From contig JBEKIX010000154.1 in the NCBI GenBank assembly GCA_050011535.1, forward strand, positions 1 to 5,581: a stretch of 5,581 bases of DNA. Direction: 5' to 3'. Shown piece by piece: positions 1 to 5,581 of this stretch. The number at the start of each line of letters is the position of its first letter. Position 1 is the first letter of the stretch. A program made the translations under genes and the position numbers. Source of the DNA: JAFNAG01 sp050011535. Its GTDB lineage: Bacteria; Acidobacteriota; UBA6911. Below the pieces are notes generated by a model. It did no database searches. It saw only the letters and a list, made by a program, of their open reading frames with translations, and had not been told where the DNA came from.

Positions 1-860
1 GCAATACGCGCTCCGAAATAGTAGCTGACGTGGCGGGACTCACGGAGTCCGGCCTGAATGAGCCATGCCCGGGTGCGGGAGACGTCCGAGGGAGAAAGCG
101 GAATGGCCTTGCTGAGAGGATCGAGGGCCTGCTCGATGCGCTCTCTCACCTTGAGCGCAGGCTTTTCCTGAGTCATCGTGGGCTGACCACCGATGGCGCG
201 CAAGCGGGCTCCCAGCACGGAAGTGGGCGTCGCGGCGGCCCAGCCGAAGAAGAACGCCACCAGCAAGACGGTTACGAATATGACGATGGTCAAGATCAAC
301 GGCAGCATCGTTATGCCAGTGATCTCGTTACGTCCTCGTGCCTGCAGCAAAATAGCAGTCAGCAGAGCGTGGTGGCGCCCGACCCACAGCAGGAACAGGA
401 AAAGGCCGACGAAGATCGAGGCGTAAAGCCAGGTGATGAGCGGCAGCGGCGCCAACAAACGTGCGTTACAGTTCAGGTGGCCTGACCAAATGGACGTTGG
501 TAACAGCTCAGGTCCTTTCTCCCACCAACTCGATGCGGTCCTCGGCCTTGTCTCCCAAGTCCGTGCTCTCGCTTCCGTCGGCGATTCCAGACTCGCCAGG
601 CGGCGCAACTCCGCGTCGATCTCTCCGTATTCCTTCAAGCGCTCTCGGCAGGGCAGCGAGTTCGAAAGCGATCGCCACACCTGTTCGCCGTACAGGGAGG
701 TGCGGGCAGGCGGTTCTGCGGCGTTTAGTTCGGCGAGGTCGTGTCCCAGCGCAGCGTAGGCTTCCGCGCATTGTCCGCACACTTCAAGGTGGTGCTTAGC
801 GTCCGCATCGCCCTCGCCGTAATGATGCTCGATTAGCTCTTCTTCGTTTAGATGCTTCAT
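1..860 (-). CDS. Chimeric ZAS anti-sigma / exosortase remnant / TadB-TadC-like protein (3' end cut by window edge)
   Basis: One frame stays open from an ATG at 860 to the window edge (286 complete codons). Residues 1-45 look like a zinc-binding anti-sigma head, with H24-x3-C28-x2-C31. Residues about 71-180 match the exosortase gene at 2502-4301: the ERLKEYGEI linker, WWEKG at 112-116, a membrane segment about 135-161, then a direct jump to LLQARGRNEI of its EpsI part. Residues 185 onward (MLPLIL, position 308) give a second membrane segment (about 185-207) and a basic helical region ending RTRAWLIQAGLRES, as in N-termini of TadB/TadC (T2SSF family) pilus proteins. The start overlaps the upstream sigma gene as ATGA, the usual sigma/anti-sigma coupling. 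TadB/TadC could instead start separately at 308, but no good ribosome binding site precedes it and no stop closes the anti-sigma gene. The frame is certain; expression as one protein is inferred. Confidence 0.75.
   Translation of the reverse strand, partial: MKHLNEEELIEHHYGEGDADAKHHLEVCGQCAEAYAALGHDLAELNAAEPPARTSLYGEQVWRSLSNSLPCRERLKEYGEIDAELRRLASLESPTEARARTWETRPRTASSWWEKGPELLPTSIWSGHLNCNARLLAPLPLITWLYASIFVGLFLFLLWVGRHHALLTAILLQARGRNEITGITMLPLILTIVIFVTVLLVAFFFGWAAATPTSVLGARLRAIGGQPTMTQEKPALKVRERIEQALDPLSKAIPLSPSDVSRTRAWLIQAGLRESRHVSYYFGARI
321..652 (-). repeat. Duplicated exosortase-gene segment, internally deleted copy
   Basis: Bases 321-366 match 3063-3108 (3 mismatches in the first 45), and bases 368-652 match 3929-4183 with small gaps. 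Over 516-592 my hand count gives about 88% identity. The copies differ here by loss of an 822-base core (3108-3929, with one codon in its place), a 48-base gain near 461-513, a 6-base gain near 390 and a 24-base loss near 600. All net changes are multiples of three. No homology is visible beyond either end. Confidence 0.9.
465..513. repeat. Imperfect 14-base direct repeats bounding extra sequence in the chimera
   Basis: gttacagttcaggt (465-478) and gtaacagctcaggt (500-513) match at 12 of 14 bases, 35 bases apart. They lie within the roughly 48-base stretch that is present in the chimera but absent from the exosortase copy. Confidence 0.5.
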
Positions 861-1429
861 ATATTCACCCGTAACGCCGCTAGCCGGCGCCGCAGCTTCT
901 GTACCGCGCGAAATACTGCTTGCTTTGCCGCGTTCGGTGCAATGCCAAGTGCGGAAGCAATCTCCTCGGTCGTAAGATTTTCCATGTGCCTCAGCACGAA
1001 AGCCGTTCGCTCGATTGGCGTCAGGCTGTGCATAGCGGTCTGCTGCATGGTTCCAATCTCGCGGCTCAACAAGAGGCGTTCGGGCCCGGCGGTTTCATCT
1101 GCCAACTGCACGGGCTTTTGCTGCGGGTTGGTCTCTTGGGCGATTCGGCTGGCCCCTTCGACCTTGCGACTATCCATTCTGTCCAGTGCGCAGCGCACGG
1201 CGATTCGATAGATCCATGTGCCAAAAGTTGATCGGGACTGGAAGCTCTCGAGGTTCTGATACCCGCGCAGAAAAGCCTCTTGCACCACCTCTTCTGCATC
1301 GGCTTCATTGCCGGTTATACGAAATGCCAACCGGAAGAGACTCTGGCTGTGGCGCACAACCAGTGCCCCGTAGGCTTCTTTGTCTCCAGACAGAATCGCC
1401 CGGATCGCCGCGTGGTCGTTCTCTCCCAT
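857..1429 (-). CDS. ECF (sigma-70 family) RNA polymerase sigma factor
   Basis: A 190-residue protein of normal ECF length. Region sigma-2 spans about residues 20-88, with the conserved DAEEVVQEAFLRGY stretch (44-57) and the FGTWIYRIA segment (69-77) used for core binding and -10 recognition. Region sigma-4 spans about 125-185, with a helix-turn-helix around TTEEIASALGIAPNAAKQ (153-170) for -35 recognition. The start is fixed by a TAG stop directly before the ATG; no clear Shine-Dalgarno sequence precedes it, so initiation may be weak or leaderless. Its TGA overlaps the ATG of the downstream ZAS gene as ATGA, so the two are almost certainly translated as a pair and the ZAS protein is its likely anti-sigma. 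The 131-base gap to cpaB upstream shows no convincing promoter. Target promoters cannot be read from this window. Confidence 0.93.
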   Translation of the reverse strand: MGENDHAAIRAILSGDKEAYGALVVRHSQSLFRLAFRITGNEADAEEVVQEAFLRGYQNLESFQSRSTFGTWIYRIAVRCALDRMDSRKVEGASRIAQETNPQQKPVQLADETAGPERLLLSREIGTMQQTAMHSLTPIERTAFVLRHMENLTTEEIASALGIAPNAAKQAVFRAVQKLRRRLAALRVNI

Positions 1430-1560
1430 CTAGCACATTAGACAGGAATTTTCTTCTTGCGGTTAGGAGAGATTTTCGATAAACGATTGAACGGAGTCAC
1501 AACGAGACGATTCATATCGGCCACATTGTAAATCTCTTCTCGGTCGTTACGATGTCAGGT

Positions 1561-2394
1561 TCACTGTTTTAGCTTGATAGTCTCTTTTTGGGGCCCGCCA
1601 AGAATTTCTATCTCATAAAACTTGGGAAAGTCTGGCACTGGTTGCAGAGTGCGTTTTAGTCGCGTCACTCTCAGTTGCCCTCGAGTCGGGGTTGCTACTG
1701 TGCCTCCGTACAAATTCTCGTTTCCGACGGGTGGGGGCGTTTCTTGTTTCGTGTCGACCGGGTTACGCAGAATTAGTTGGATGTGACCCTCCTGCGTAGC
1801 CAGTGCCAGCTTTTCGGCGTCTTCCGGTAAAGCAAGCAACGTCACCACGTGCGCCGGGCCCACCGAGCTGCCGTGGTCAAGATGCTGGTCAGATGCTAGT
1901 ACCTTCACATTTTGCAAAATCGTCACGTTGCGCGGTTCGTCTGAGCCGCTGAAATTGACCGTAGCTAACACGTCGACTCGCGTGCCCGGCGCAACAAAGC
2001 CTGCCACACCCGTGACCTCGTTCACGTTGACGGAAACGGCGCGCATACCCGTCGGAATCAGGGATGAAGGGACTGATCCGCCGTCTTCTGCCGCTAGTTT
2101 GTAGGGCAGAACAAAATCCCCCTTTGCGATGGGCAGCACGACCCCGCGGCCAACCGCACGACCCTTGGCGCGGAAAGCATCCGCCGCCAGATCCTCACGC
2201 GGGAGCTTCACAACCTTCAGATCGCCATCCTCAATCTTCGCGCCGACTGGGATATCGTGAGCCGCCACCAGGAAATCTACAAGATCCTTCGCCGGATCAC
2301 TTTGCGCCCGTAACATGCGATAGACCTTCAAGCTGACAAGACTGCCGACGGCAAGAGCCGCAATTCCAATCCACCATAGTCGCCTGCGATTCAT
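1561..2394 (-). CDS. cpaB: Flp/Tad pilus assembly protein CpaB (RcpC)
   Basis: A 277-residue protein. It begins with a basic stretch (MNRRR) and one membrane anchor (about 6-23), leaving the rest in the periplasm. Residues about 42-100 form a SAF-type domain (VAAHDIPVGAKI, then GRAVGRGVVLPIAKGD). Residues about 108-215 match the RcpC/CpaB domain: GMRAVSVNVNEVTGVAGFV, PGTRVDVL, TILQNVKVLA and LALPEDAEKLALATQEG are family hallmarks. CpaB proteins act in the periplasm in assembly of the Tad secretion channel for Flp pili. ATG at 2394 is preferred over an in-frame TTG at 2400 because AAGGAG ends six bases before the ATG. In most tad loci rcpA, tadZ and tadA follow; here an ECF sigma gene follows and the next Tad part is the TadB/TadC segment of the chimera. 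The C-terminus (after about 220) is variable and proline-rich. Confidence 0.93.
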   Translation of the reverse strand: MNRRRLWWIGIAALAVGSLVSLKVYRMLRAQSDPAKDLVDFLVAAHDIPVGAKIEDGDLKVVKLPREDLAADAFRAKGRAVGRGVVLPIAKGDFVLPYKLAAEDGGSVPSSLIPTGMRAVSVNVNEVTGVAGFVAPGTRVDVLATVNFSGSDEPRNVTILQNVKVLASDQHLDHGSSVGPAHVVTLLALPEDAEKLALATQEGHIQLILRNPVDTKQETPPPVGNENLYGGTVATPTRGQLRVTRLKRTLQPVPDFPKFYEIEILGGPQKETIKLKQ

Positions 2395-2400
2395 TAGCAA

Positions 2401-2406
2401 CTCCTT
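2401..2406 (-). promoter_or_regulatory. Ribosome binding site of cpaB
   Basis: On the minus strand AAGGAG lies six bases before ATG 2394. This decides the start: the alternative TTG at 2400 would touch the Shine-Dalgarno sequence with no spacing. Confidence 0.8.
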
Positions 2407-2501
2407 ATCATGTCTAGTTCGAAACGGCTTCCGATGCTATTTCCCGGGTCATTTCCTAATCCAACCGGCCTGCTGACTTCATAGCATACGCCCCGGCAGC
2501 C

Positions 2502-4301
2502 TCAGCGCGGGATGTAGTCATCGAGCAACGGGACCACGGCGGAAGTAAAGGGGCGAAGCCGCTGCTGCGCGGAGTATGGCGTCTCGCCAGGAAACATGTC
2601 AGCCGTGATGCGCACAAGGGCACCGTCGCTGCGGTTCATGCGAATCGCATCCTTGATCAGATAAAACTTAGCCCAATATTCGCTGGCCACTCCGCGATCA
2701 TGCGCCCAATACCAATACAACACCAACTTGCGCGCGCCGGCTTTGGAGATGACATAGCGGTTAGCCCGGAAAGGAGCGTGGCCGGGCAGCGAAAGTATGA
2801 CAACGTCATTTTCTTCAGGGAGCCATCCGGCGCCTGGCAGACAGTGCTTGGGAGAGTGGATGGTGTCGCCCGTGCGCTGGCTGGGGAAGTAGGCCAGGAA
2901 CAGATCGACGTAGGGCAGGTCGCTGTCGGCGTCCCGGTAGCCGCGCACCAGGAAATCGCCGGGTCCCAATACCTCAAGAGTGTCTTGGTCCAGCGGGATG
3001 TCTCGACCGCTCCAGTTGCCCAGTTGCGCGGGAAAAGATGAGAGTGGCATGTGAGAGGGAATGATCTCGTTACGTCCCCGTGCCTGCAAAAAAATAGCAG
3101 TCAGCAGAATCAAGCCGGTAGCAAGAACGAAGCGCAATCTACCGAATTGCTTCATGATTGGCTGGGATGGATGACGCGATGAAGGAGCTGTTCGCTGAAG
3201 ACCTCCCTCAGGCCAGAAAAAACGAAAGGCCCAATGCAGAAGATAAAGCATGGCCAGCGATGCGACAAACATGAGCCAGCCTTGGAATTCGTGGAAAAAC
3301 CCCAGCGCCTTATCCGGATCCCAGTATTGCACCAGCAGTCCCGTGCCCACGACGCGCAAGCTGTTTGCTCCGACGGCGATTGGAATCGAGGCCAGCGCCA
3401 GCAGGACCCGGACGACGATTCTTCGCTCTATCAAATAACCGTAGATCACGGCGAGCGTCGCCAGCGACATCAGTGAGCGAATACCGCTGCAGGCGTCAGC
3501 TACTTCCAACGCCATGGCCGGAAGGATAATTACGTTGCCCTCTCGCAGGACTGGCACGCCCATCCAGGACAAGATCGCGCTGGCAACCTTCGACGCCAGT
3601 AGTTGCAGCGGAAACGTGATCTGGTTGAAGACGACGGCTGGAATGGGGATCATCAAAAACAGGAACGCCCAAGGGAACAGGACCGCCCGAAAGAACGTCC
3701 ATCCCTGAAACAGAATGATCAGACCCGCCAGCAGGATCAGGAGCGACACCCTGGAGAGAAACAATTCCGCTCCCAAGATTCCCAGAACTAGCACAAGCAG
3801 GCTGAGCACGACCAGCGGAAGACCAGCCCATGATGGTGCTGACGCAATCGCTTTCAGTTTCTTGCGGTCCTGCCACAGAACAAACAAAGCAAAGAGTGGA
3901 ACGAAAATCCCGTGCGAAAAGTTCGGATCGTGGTGGGGCCCGACCCACTGCAGGAAAAGACCGGCGAGGATCGAGGCGTAAAGCCAAACGATCAGCGGCA
4001 GCGGCGCCAACAACGTCCATCCTTTCTCCCACCAACTCGATGTAGTTCTCTGCCTTGTCTCCCAGGTCCGTGCTCTCACTTCTTCCGGCGATTCCAGGCC
4101 CGCCACATGGCGCAACTCCGCGCTCGCCAAACTGCGCAACTCCATCCCGATCTCTCCGTATTCCTTCAAGCGCGCTTGGCAGGTTTCGCACGCGCCAACG
4201 TGCCCCGCGGCTCCAGGTGGAATGCTTTCACCGTCGCAAAGTGCAGAGACAAACTCTGCTGCTTCTTCGCACTTCATGATTTGTCTGTTACTGCTCGACA
4301 T
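2502..4301 (-). CDS. ZAS anti-sigma head fused to exosortase and EpsI domain
   Basis: A 599-residue three-part protein. Residues 1-45 form a zinc anti-sigma head, C11-x22-H34-x3-C38-x2-C41. After a charged linker, residues about 97-362 are a multi-pass exosortase. Its expected catalytic triad is present: Cys271 in DACSGIRS, Arg316 in ANSLR and His337 in HEFQGW. From Met383 a new membrane anchor (about 389-404) leads into a periplasmic EpsI domain, with the hallmark SQRTGDTIHSPKHCLPGAGW near 474-493. Exosortases cleave C-terminal sorting signals (PEP-CTERM type) of exported proteins; EpsI is their usual partner, and exosortase-EpsI fusions are known. The zinc-finger head is the unusual part. 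ATG 4301 is chosen for AAGGAG six bases upstream; it overlaps the sigma gene by 28 bases. ATG 4277 (ATGA overlap, weaker site) would keep the whole finger. No PEP-CTERM substrate is seen in the window. Confidence 0.9.
   Translation of the reverse strand: MSSSNRQIMKCEEAAEFVSALCDGESIPPGAAGHVGACETCQARLKEYGEIGMELRSLASAELRHVAGLESPEEVRARTWETRQRTTSSWWEKGWTLLAPLPLIVWLYASILAGLFLQWVGPHHDPNFSHGIFVPLFALFVLWQDRKKLKAIASAPSWAGLPLVVLSLLVLVLGILGAELFLSRVSLLILLAGLIILFQGWTFFRAVLFPWAFLFLMIPIPAVVFNQITFPLQLLASKVASAILSWMGVPVLREGNVIILPAMALEVADACSGIRSLMSLATLAVIYGYLIERRIVVRVLLALASIPIAVGANSLRVVGTGLLVQYWDPDKALGFFHEFQGWLMFVASLAMLYLLHWAFRFFWPEGGLQRTAPSSRHPSQPIMKQFGRLRFVLATGLILLTAIFLQARGRNEIIPSHMPLSSFPAQLGNWSGRDIPLDQDTLEVLGPGDFLVRGYRDADSDLPYVDLFLAYFPSQRTGDTIHSPKHCLPGAGWLPEENDVVILSLPGHAPFRANRYVISKAGARKLVLYWYWAHDRGVASEYWAKFYLIKDAIRMNRSDGALVRITADMFPGETPYSAQQRLRPFTSAVVPLLDDYIPR
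3063..3107 (-). repeat. Duplicated segment, exosortase-side copy (end of EpsI membrane anchor)
   Basis: Partner of 321-365, with 42 of 45 bases identical. It encodes LLTAIFLQARGRNEI at the end of the EpsI membrane segment. Confidence 0.9.
3929..4183 (-). repeat. Duplicated segment, exosortase-side copy (linker and first membrane helix)
   Basis: Partner of 368-652. It encodes residues about 41-124 of the exosortase fusion, starting at the last cysteine of the zinc finger and ending after the first membrane helix at WVGPHH. Confidence 0.9.
4095..4142 (-). repeat. 24-base tandem duplication in the anti-sigma/exosortase linker
   Basis: Two adjacent 24-base units encode ELRSLASA and ELRHVAGL, with about 18 of 24 bases the same. 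The other copy of the linker (588-611) has a single unit, ELRRLASL. A whole unit gained or lost keeps the frame. Confidence 0.7.
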
Positions 4302-4825
4302 GCACCACTCCTTCGGGCTTCCCGCTTGTTCAGCCAGATCCTTCGCAGCGCTTCCCGCGCCGCAAACAATCGTGACCTCACCGTTCCGACAGGTATGTCT
4401 TGGATCACGGCGAGTTCCGCGTAGGATAGCCCTTCTACTTCTCGTAACCACAGCAGTGTTCGTTGTTCCTCCGGGAGCCGCCGGAATGCGTCAGCCACAA
4501 TCGAAACGGTTTCTGTCTGGCAAAAGCTCACTTGGTCCTCAATCGCCCGATCCGAAGACCCTTGCTTTCGCCACCAATCTGCGGCAAGCTTCCGCGCAAT
4601 CCCGTAGAGATAGGCGCGACAAGTCCCACGCTCTGGCTGAAACCCGTTCGGCCGATTCCACATCTGAGTAAACGTCTCTTGCACAACGTCTTCGGCCGCC
4701 TGAGGATTTCCGATAACCTGCCGCAGAAACACCAGTAGCCGGGGCGCATTCTCCCGGTAAAATGCGTCGAACGAATCGGCGTCTCCCTGCGAGATCCTCT
4801 TCCAAATCTCTCGGTCGTCAGCCAA
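4274..4825 (-). CDS. ECF (sigma-70 family) RNA polymerase sigma factor
   Basis: A 183-residue protein when started at TTG 4825. Sigma-2 spans about residues 18-88, with PQAAEDVVQETFTQMW (41-56) and the CRAYLYGIARKLAADWWR segment (69-86). Sigma-4 spans about 110-165, with LPEEQRTLLWLREVEGLSY and the helix-turn-helix VGTVRSRLFAAREALRR (146-162). No ATG exists in a sensible place. TTG 4825 has GGAG seven bases upstream (4833-4836), gives the normal ECF length, and precedes the usual ADDREIWKRISQGD opening. A longer GTG version from 4963 would add 46 residues unlike the family. The 3' end overlaps the ZAS-exosortase gene, so the zinc-finger head of that membrane protein is the likely partner that restrains this sigma factor. 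The two sigma factors in the window differ clearly in sequence and are not recent copies. Confidence 0.9.
   Translation of the reverse strand: MADDREIWKRISQGDADSFDAFYRENAPRLLVFLRQVIGNPQAAEDVVQETFTQMWNRPNGFQPERGTCRAYLYGIARKLAADWWRKQGSSDRAIEDQVSFCQTETVSIVADAFRRLPEEQRTLLWLREVEGLSYAELAVIQDIPVGTVRSRLFAAREALRRIWLNKREARRSGACRAVTDKS
4308..4313 (-). promoter_or_regulatory. Ribosome binding site of the ZAS-exosortase gene
   Basis: AAGGAG lies six bases before ATG 4301 and inside the end of the sigma gene. It favours 4301 over the ATGA-coupled ATG at 4277, whose upstream bases have no good Shine-Dalgarno match. Confidence 0.7.
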
Positions 4826-4830
4826 TCGGC

Positions 4831-4836
4831 TTCTCC
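4831..4836 (-). promoter_or_regulatory. Ribosome binding site supporting the TTG start of the sigma gene
   Basis: GGAGAA on the minus strand, with GGAG seven bases before TTG 4825. It is the best Shine-Dalgarno match I found in the leader and is the main reason for the short start. Confidence 0.6.
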
Positions 4837-4880
4837 ATTCTGTTATTCGGGTTTGCCGGTCAAAAGGTTCATGTAGCAAT

Positions 4881-4922
4881 AAAAAAAATGCTGCCACTAC
4901 TCGATCTGGCACCCCGCGGTGC
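4881..4922 (-). terminator. Possible intrinsic terminator or attenuator before the sigma gene
   Basis: Read on the minus strand, TGCCA (4907-4911) can pair with TGGCA (4892-4896) around a 10-base loop. Three bases later comes a run of eight T (4881-4888). The stem is only five base pairs, so termination may be weak. A second hairpin, GCACC/GGTGC (4918-4922 with 4909-4913, four-base loop), shares bases 4909-4911 with the first, so the two cannot form together. It may end the chain-length gene transcript or lie in the sigma-gene leader. Confidence 0.35.
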
Positions 4923-4987
4923 GCGGAGTAAAGGGGACATTGTGGAAAGGCATCTTGGCGCACACCGCGTCTTCACGTGGCTATAGT

Positions 4988-5016
4988 GCTGTAGACAGCG
5001 GACCTACACCGGTCAA
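4988..5016 (-). promoter_or_regulatory. Possible sigma-70 promoter for the sigma/exosortase operon
   Basis: On the minus strand TTGACC (5011-5016, five of six consensus bases) is followed after 17 bases by TACAGC (4988-4993, three of six). It lies in the 270-base gap between the chain-length gene and the sigma gene, pointing to the latter. The -10 match is poor, and an ECF promoter elsewhere in the gap is possible. Confidence 0.3.
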
Positions 5017-5095
5017 GACTGTGTCCGAGCGGAAGAATTGCTACAATCGTCCTGCCAAACGCCTTCTAGATAAACGCAGAATCTGATGCGAATCA

Positions 5096-5581
5096 CTACA
5101 ACGTTGTAGGGATTGGAGCAATCCGCAAGGTGGCCGCTCTGTACCTGAGCCACAATGCGAGACCAACCTCGAACACCAGACCTGCGATGAGACCTCCAAC
5201 GGCAAATAGTAGCCGGTTCGGAAACTCCGGAGTGTCGGGAAGAGTGGCGGGGTTCAGAAGCGCCATCTGTTCCCCTTGCTGCTGTTGCTCCACCTGCGAC
5301 GCCATCCTAGCGGTGCTCTGCTTAGCCAAGTCGTCCTGGTAGACCTTCCGCGCGTTGTCGTAGTCAATGCCAAGACTCGATGCTACGTGCTGGTTCTTGA
5401 AGGCCGCCATCTGCTTATCCAGATCATCGAGATGCTGCTTGGCATCCTCCACCTGCCGAGTCAGGAAATCCGTTGTGCCGTTCGTCTGCTCCTGCCTCAT
5501 CTTTAGATCTTCCTCGATTACCATCGAGGTTAGGGCAGCACAGATCTGCTGCGCATCGCGGGCAGTCGATGCGGTGTAGTT
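5096..5581 (-). CDS. Wzz/GumC-type polysaccharide chain-length determinant, C-terminal part (5' end outside window)
   Basis: The frame is open from the right edge of the window to TAG at 5096-5098, giving 161 residues of the C-terminal part. The ATG at 5524 is an internal methionine: the codons before it (NYTASTARDAQQIC) read as normal family sequence. Residues about 22-105 are charged and glutamine-rich and probably coiled coil. GEQMALLNPATLPDTPEFPNR (about 103-123) is the conserved proline-rich segment of the GNVR/Wzz C-terminal region. A last membrane helix follows (about 124-147), then a short basic tail. Such inner-membrane proteins set the length of exported polysaccharides in Wzx/Wzy-type pathways. 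Neighbouring exosortase and EpsI fit the known link between exosortase and exopolysaccharide loci. No tyrosine-kinase domain follows the last helix, so any kinase would be a separate protein. Confidence 0.88.
   Translation of the reverse strand, partial: NYTASTARDAQQICAALTSMVIEEDLKMRQEQTNGTTDFLTRQVEDAKQHLDDLDKQMAAFKNQHVASSLGIDYDNARKVYQDDLAKQSTARMASQVEQQQQGEQMALLNPATLPDTPEFPNRLLFAVGGLIAGLVFEVGLALWLRYRAATLRIAPIPTTL

Noticed and set aside
30..485. Plus-strand open frame of 151 codons opposite the chimera
   Set aside because: Antisense shadow; the minus frame has recognisable zinc-finger, exosortase and TadB/TadC-like segments.
1525..1551. TACAAT box with CTGACA upstream, before the sigma gene at 857-1429
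   Set aside because: The spacing between the boxes is about 22 bases, too long for a sigma-70 promoter.
2434..2487. 7-base inverted repeat atgctat / atagcat before cpaB
   Set aside because: A 40-base loop and short arms; fits neither a terminator nor a clear operator and could be chance.
3912..4424. Plus-strand open frame of 170 codons opposite the exosortase and sigma genes
   Set aside because: It lies fully antisense to two well-supported genes, and its composition is the usual Arg/Pro/Ser-rich reverse shadow.
4302..4451. Upstream extension of the ZAS-exosortase frame to an earlier start at 4451
   Set aside because: It would overlap the conserved sigma-4 coding region by far more, and its 50 residues look like an out-of-frame shadow. 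ATG 4301 has an ideal AAGGAG.
4826..4963. GTG-started N-terminal extension of the sigma factor at 4274-4825
   Set aside because: The 46 extra residues do not resemble an ECF N-terminus, no good ribosome binding site precedes the GTG, and the region contains an 8-base T run and hairpins typical of a leader.
5096..5109. Perfect 14-base palindrome ctacaacgttgtag at the stop codon of the chain-length gene
   Set aside because: It has no loop and no T run, so it is a poor terminator; as an operator it would sit at the end of a gene with nothing else to support it.

Overview
All six protein-coding genes lie on the minus strand, so the window is read from right to left. GC content is moderate. The mix of small ECF sigma factors paired with zinc-finger anti-sigma proteins, an exosortase/EpsI fusion, a GumC-type chain-length protein and Tad pilus parts resembles the Acidobacteriota (Terriglobia type). 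That assignment is inferred from gene style only.

Right part (5581 to 4274): the C-terminal third of a Wzz/GumC-like polysaccharide chain-length determinant enters from the right edge and stops at 5096. A 270-base gap follows, holding a possible sigma-70 promoter and a possible terminator or attenuator. Next is an ECF sigma factor, best started at a TTG codon at 4825. Middle (4301 to 2502): overlapping the end of that sigma gene is a three-part gene, a zinc-binding anti-sigma (ZAS) head fused to a full exosortase and an EpsI domain. Left part (2394 to 1): cpaB of the Tad/Flp pilus, a second ECF sigma factor, then (ATGA overlap) a second ZAS protein. This last frame runs open to the window edge and passes without a stop into the N-terminus of a TadB/TadC-like pilus membrane protein. 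The other gaps (1430-1560 and 2395-2501) hold only a ribosome binding site and no convincing gene.

The main discovery is that the two ZAS genes share a duplicated segment. The chimera at 1-860 carries, between its own zinc finger and the TadB/TadC part, the linker and first membrane segment of the exosortase gene, joined directly to the end of the EpsI membrane segment. The whole catalytic exosortase core (about 820 bases) is missing. Every length difference between the copies is a multiple of three, so the reading frame is kept throughout.

Working model (inference): two ECF/ZAS switches control surface functions. One anti-sigma head is physically part of the exosortase/EpsI envelope-sorting enzyme next to an exopolysaccharide gene. 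The other is physically attached to the Tad pilus machinery. Sigma-factor release could thus be tied to the state of the export or assembly machine itself.
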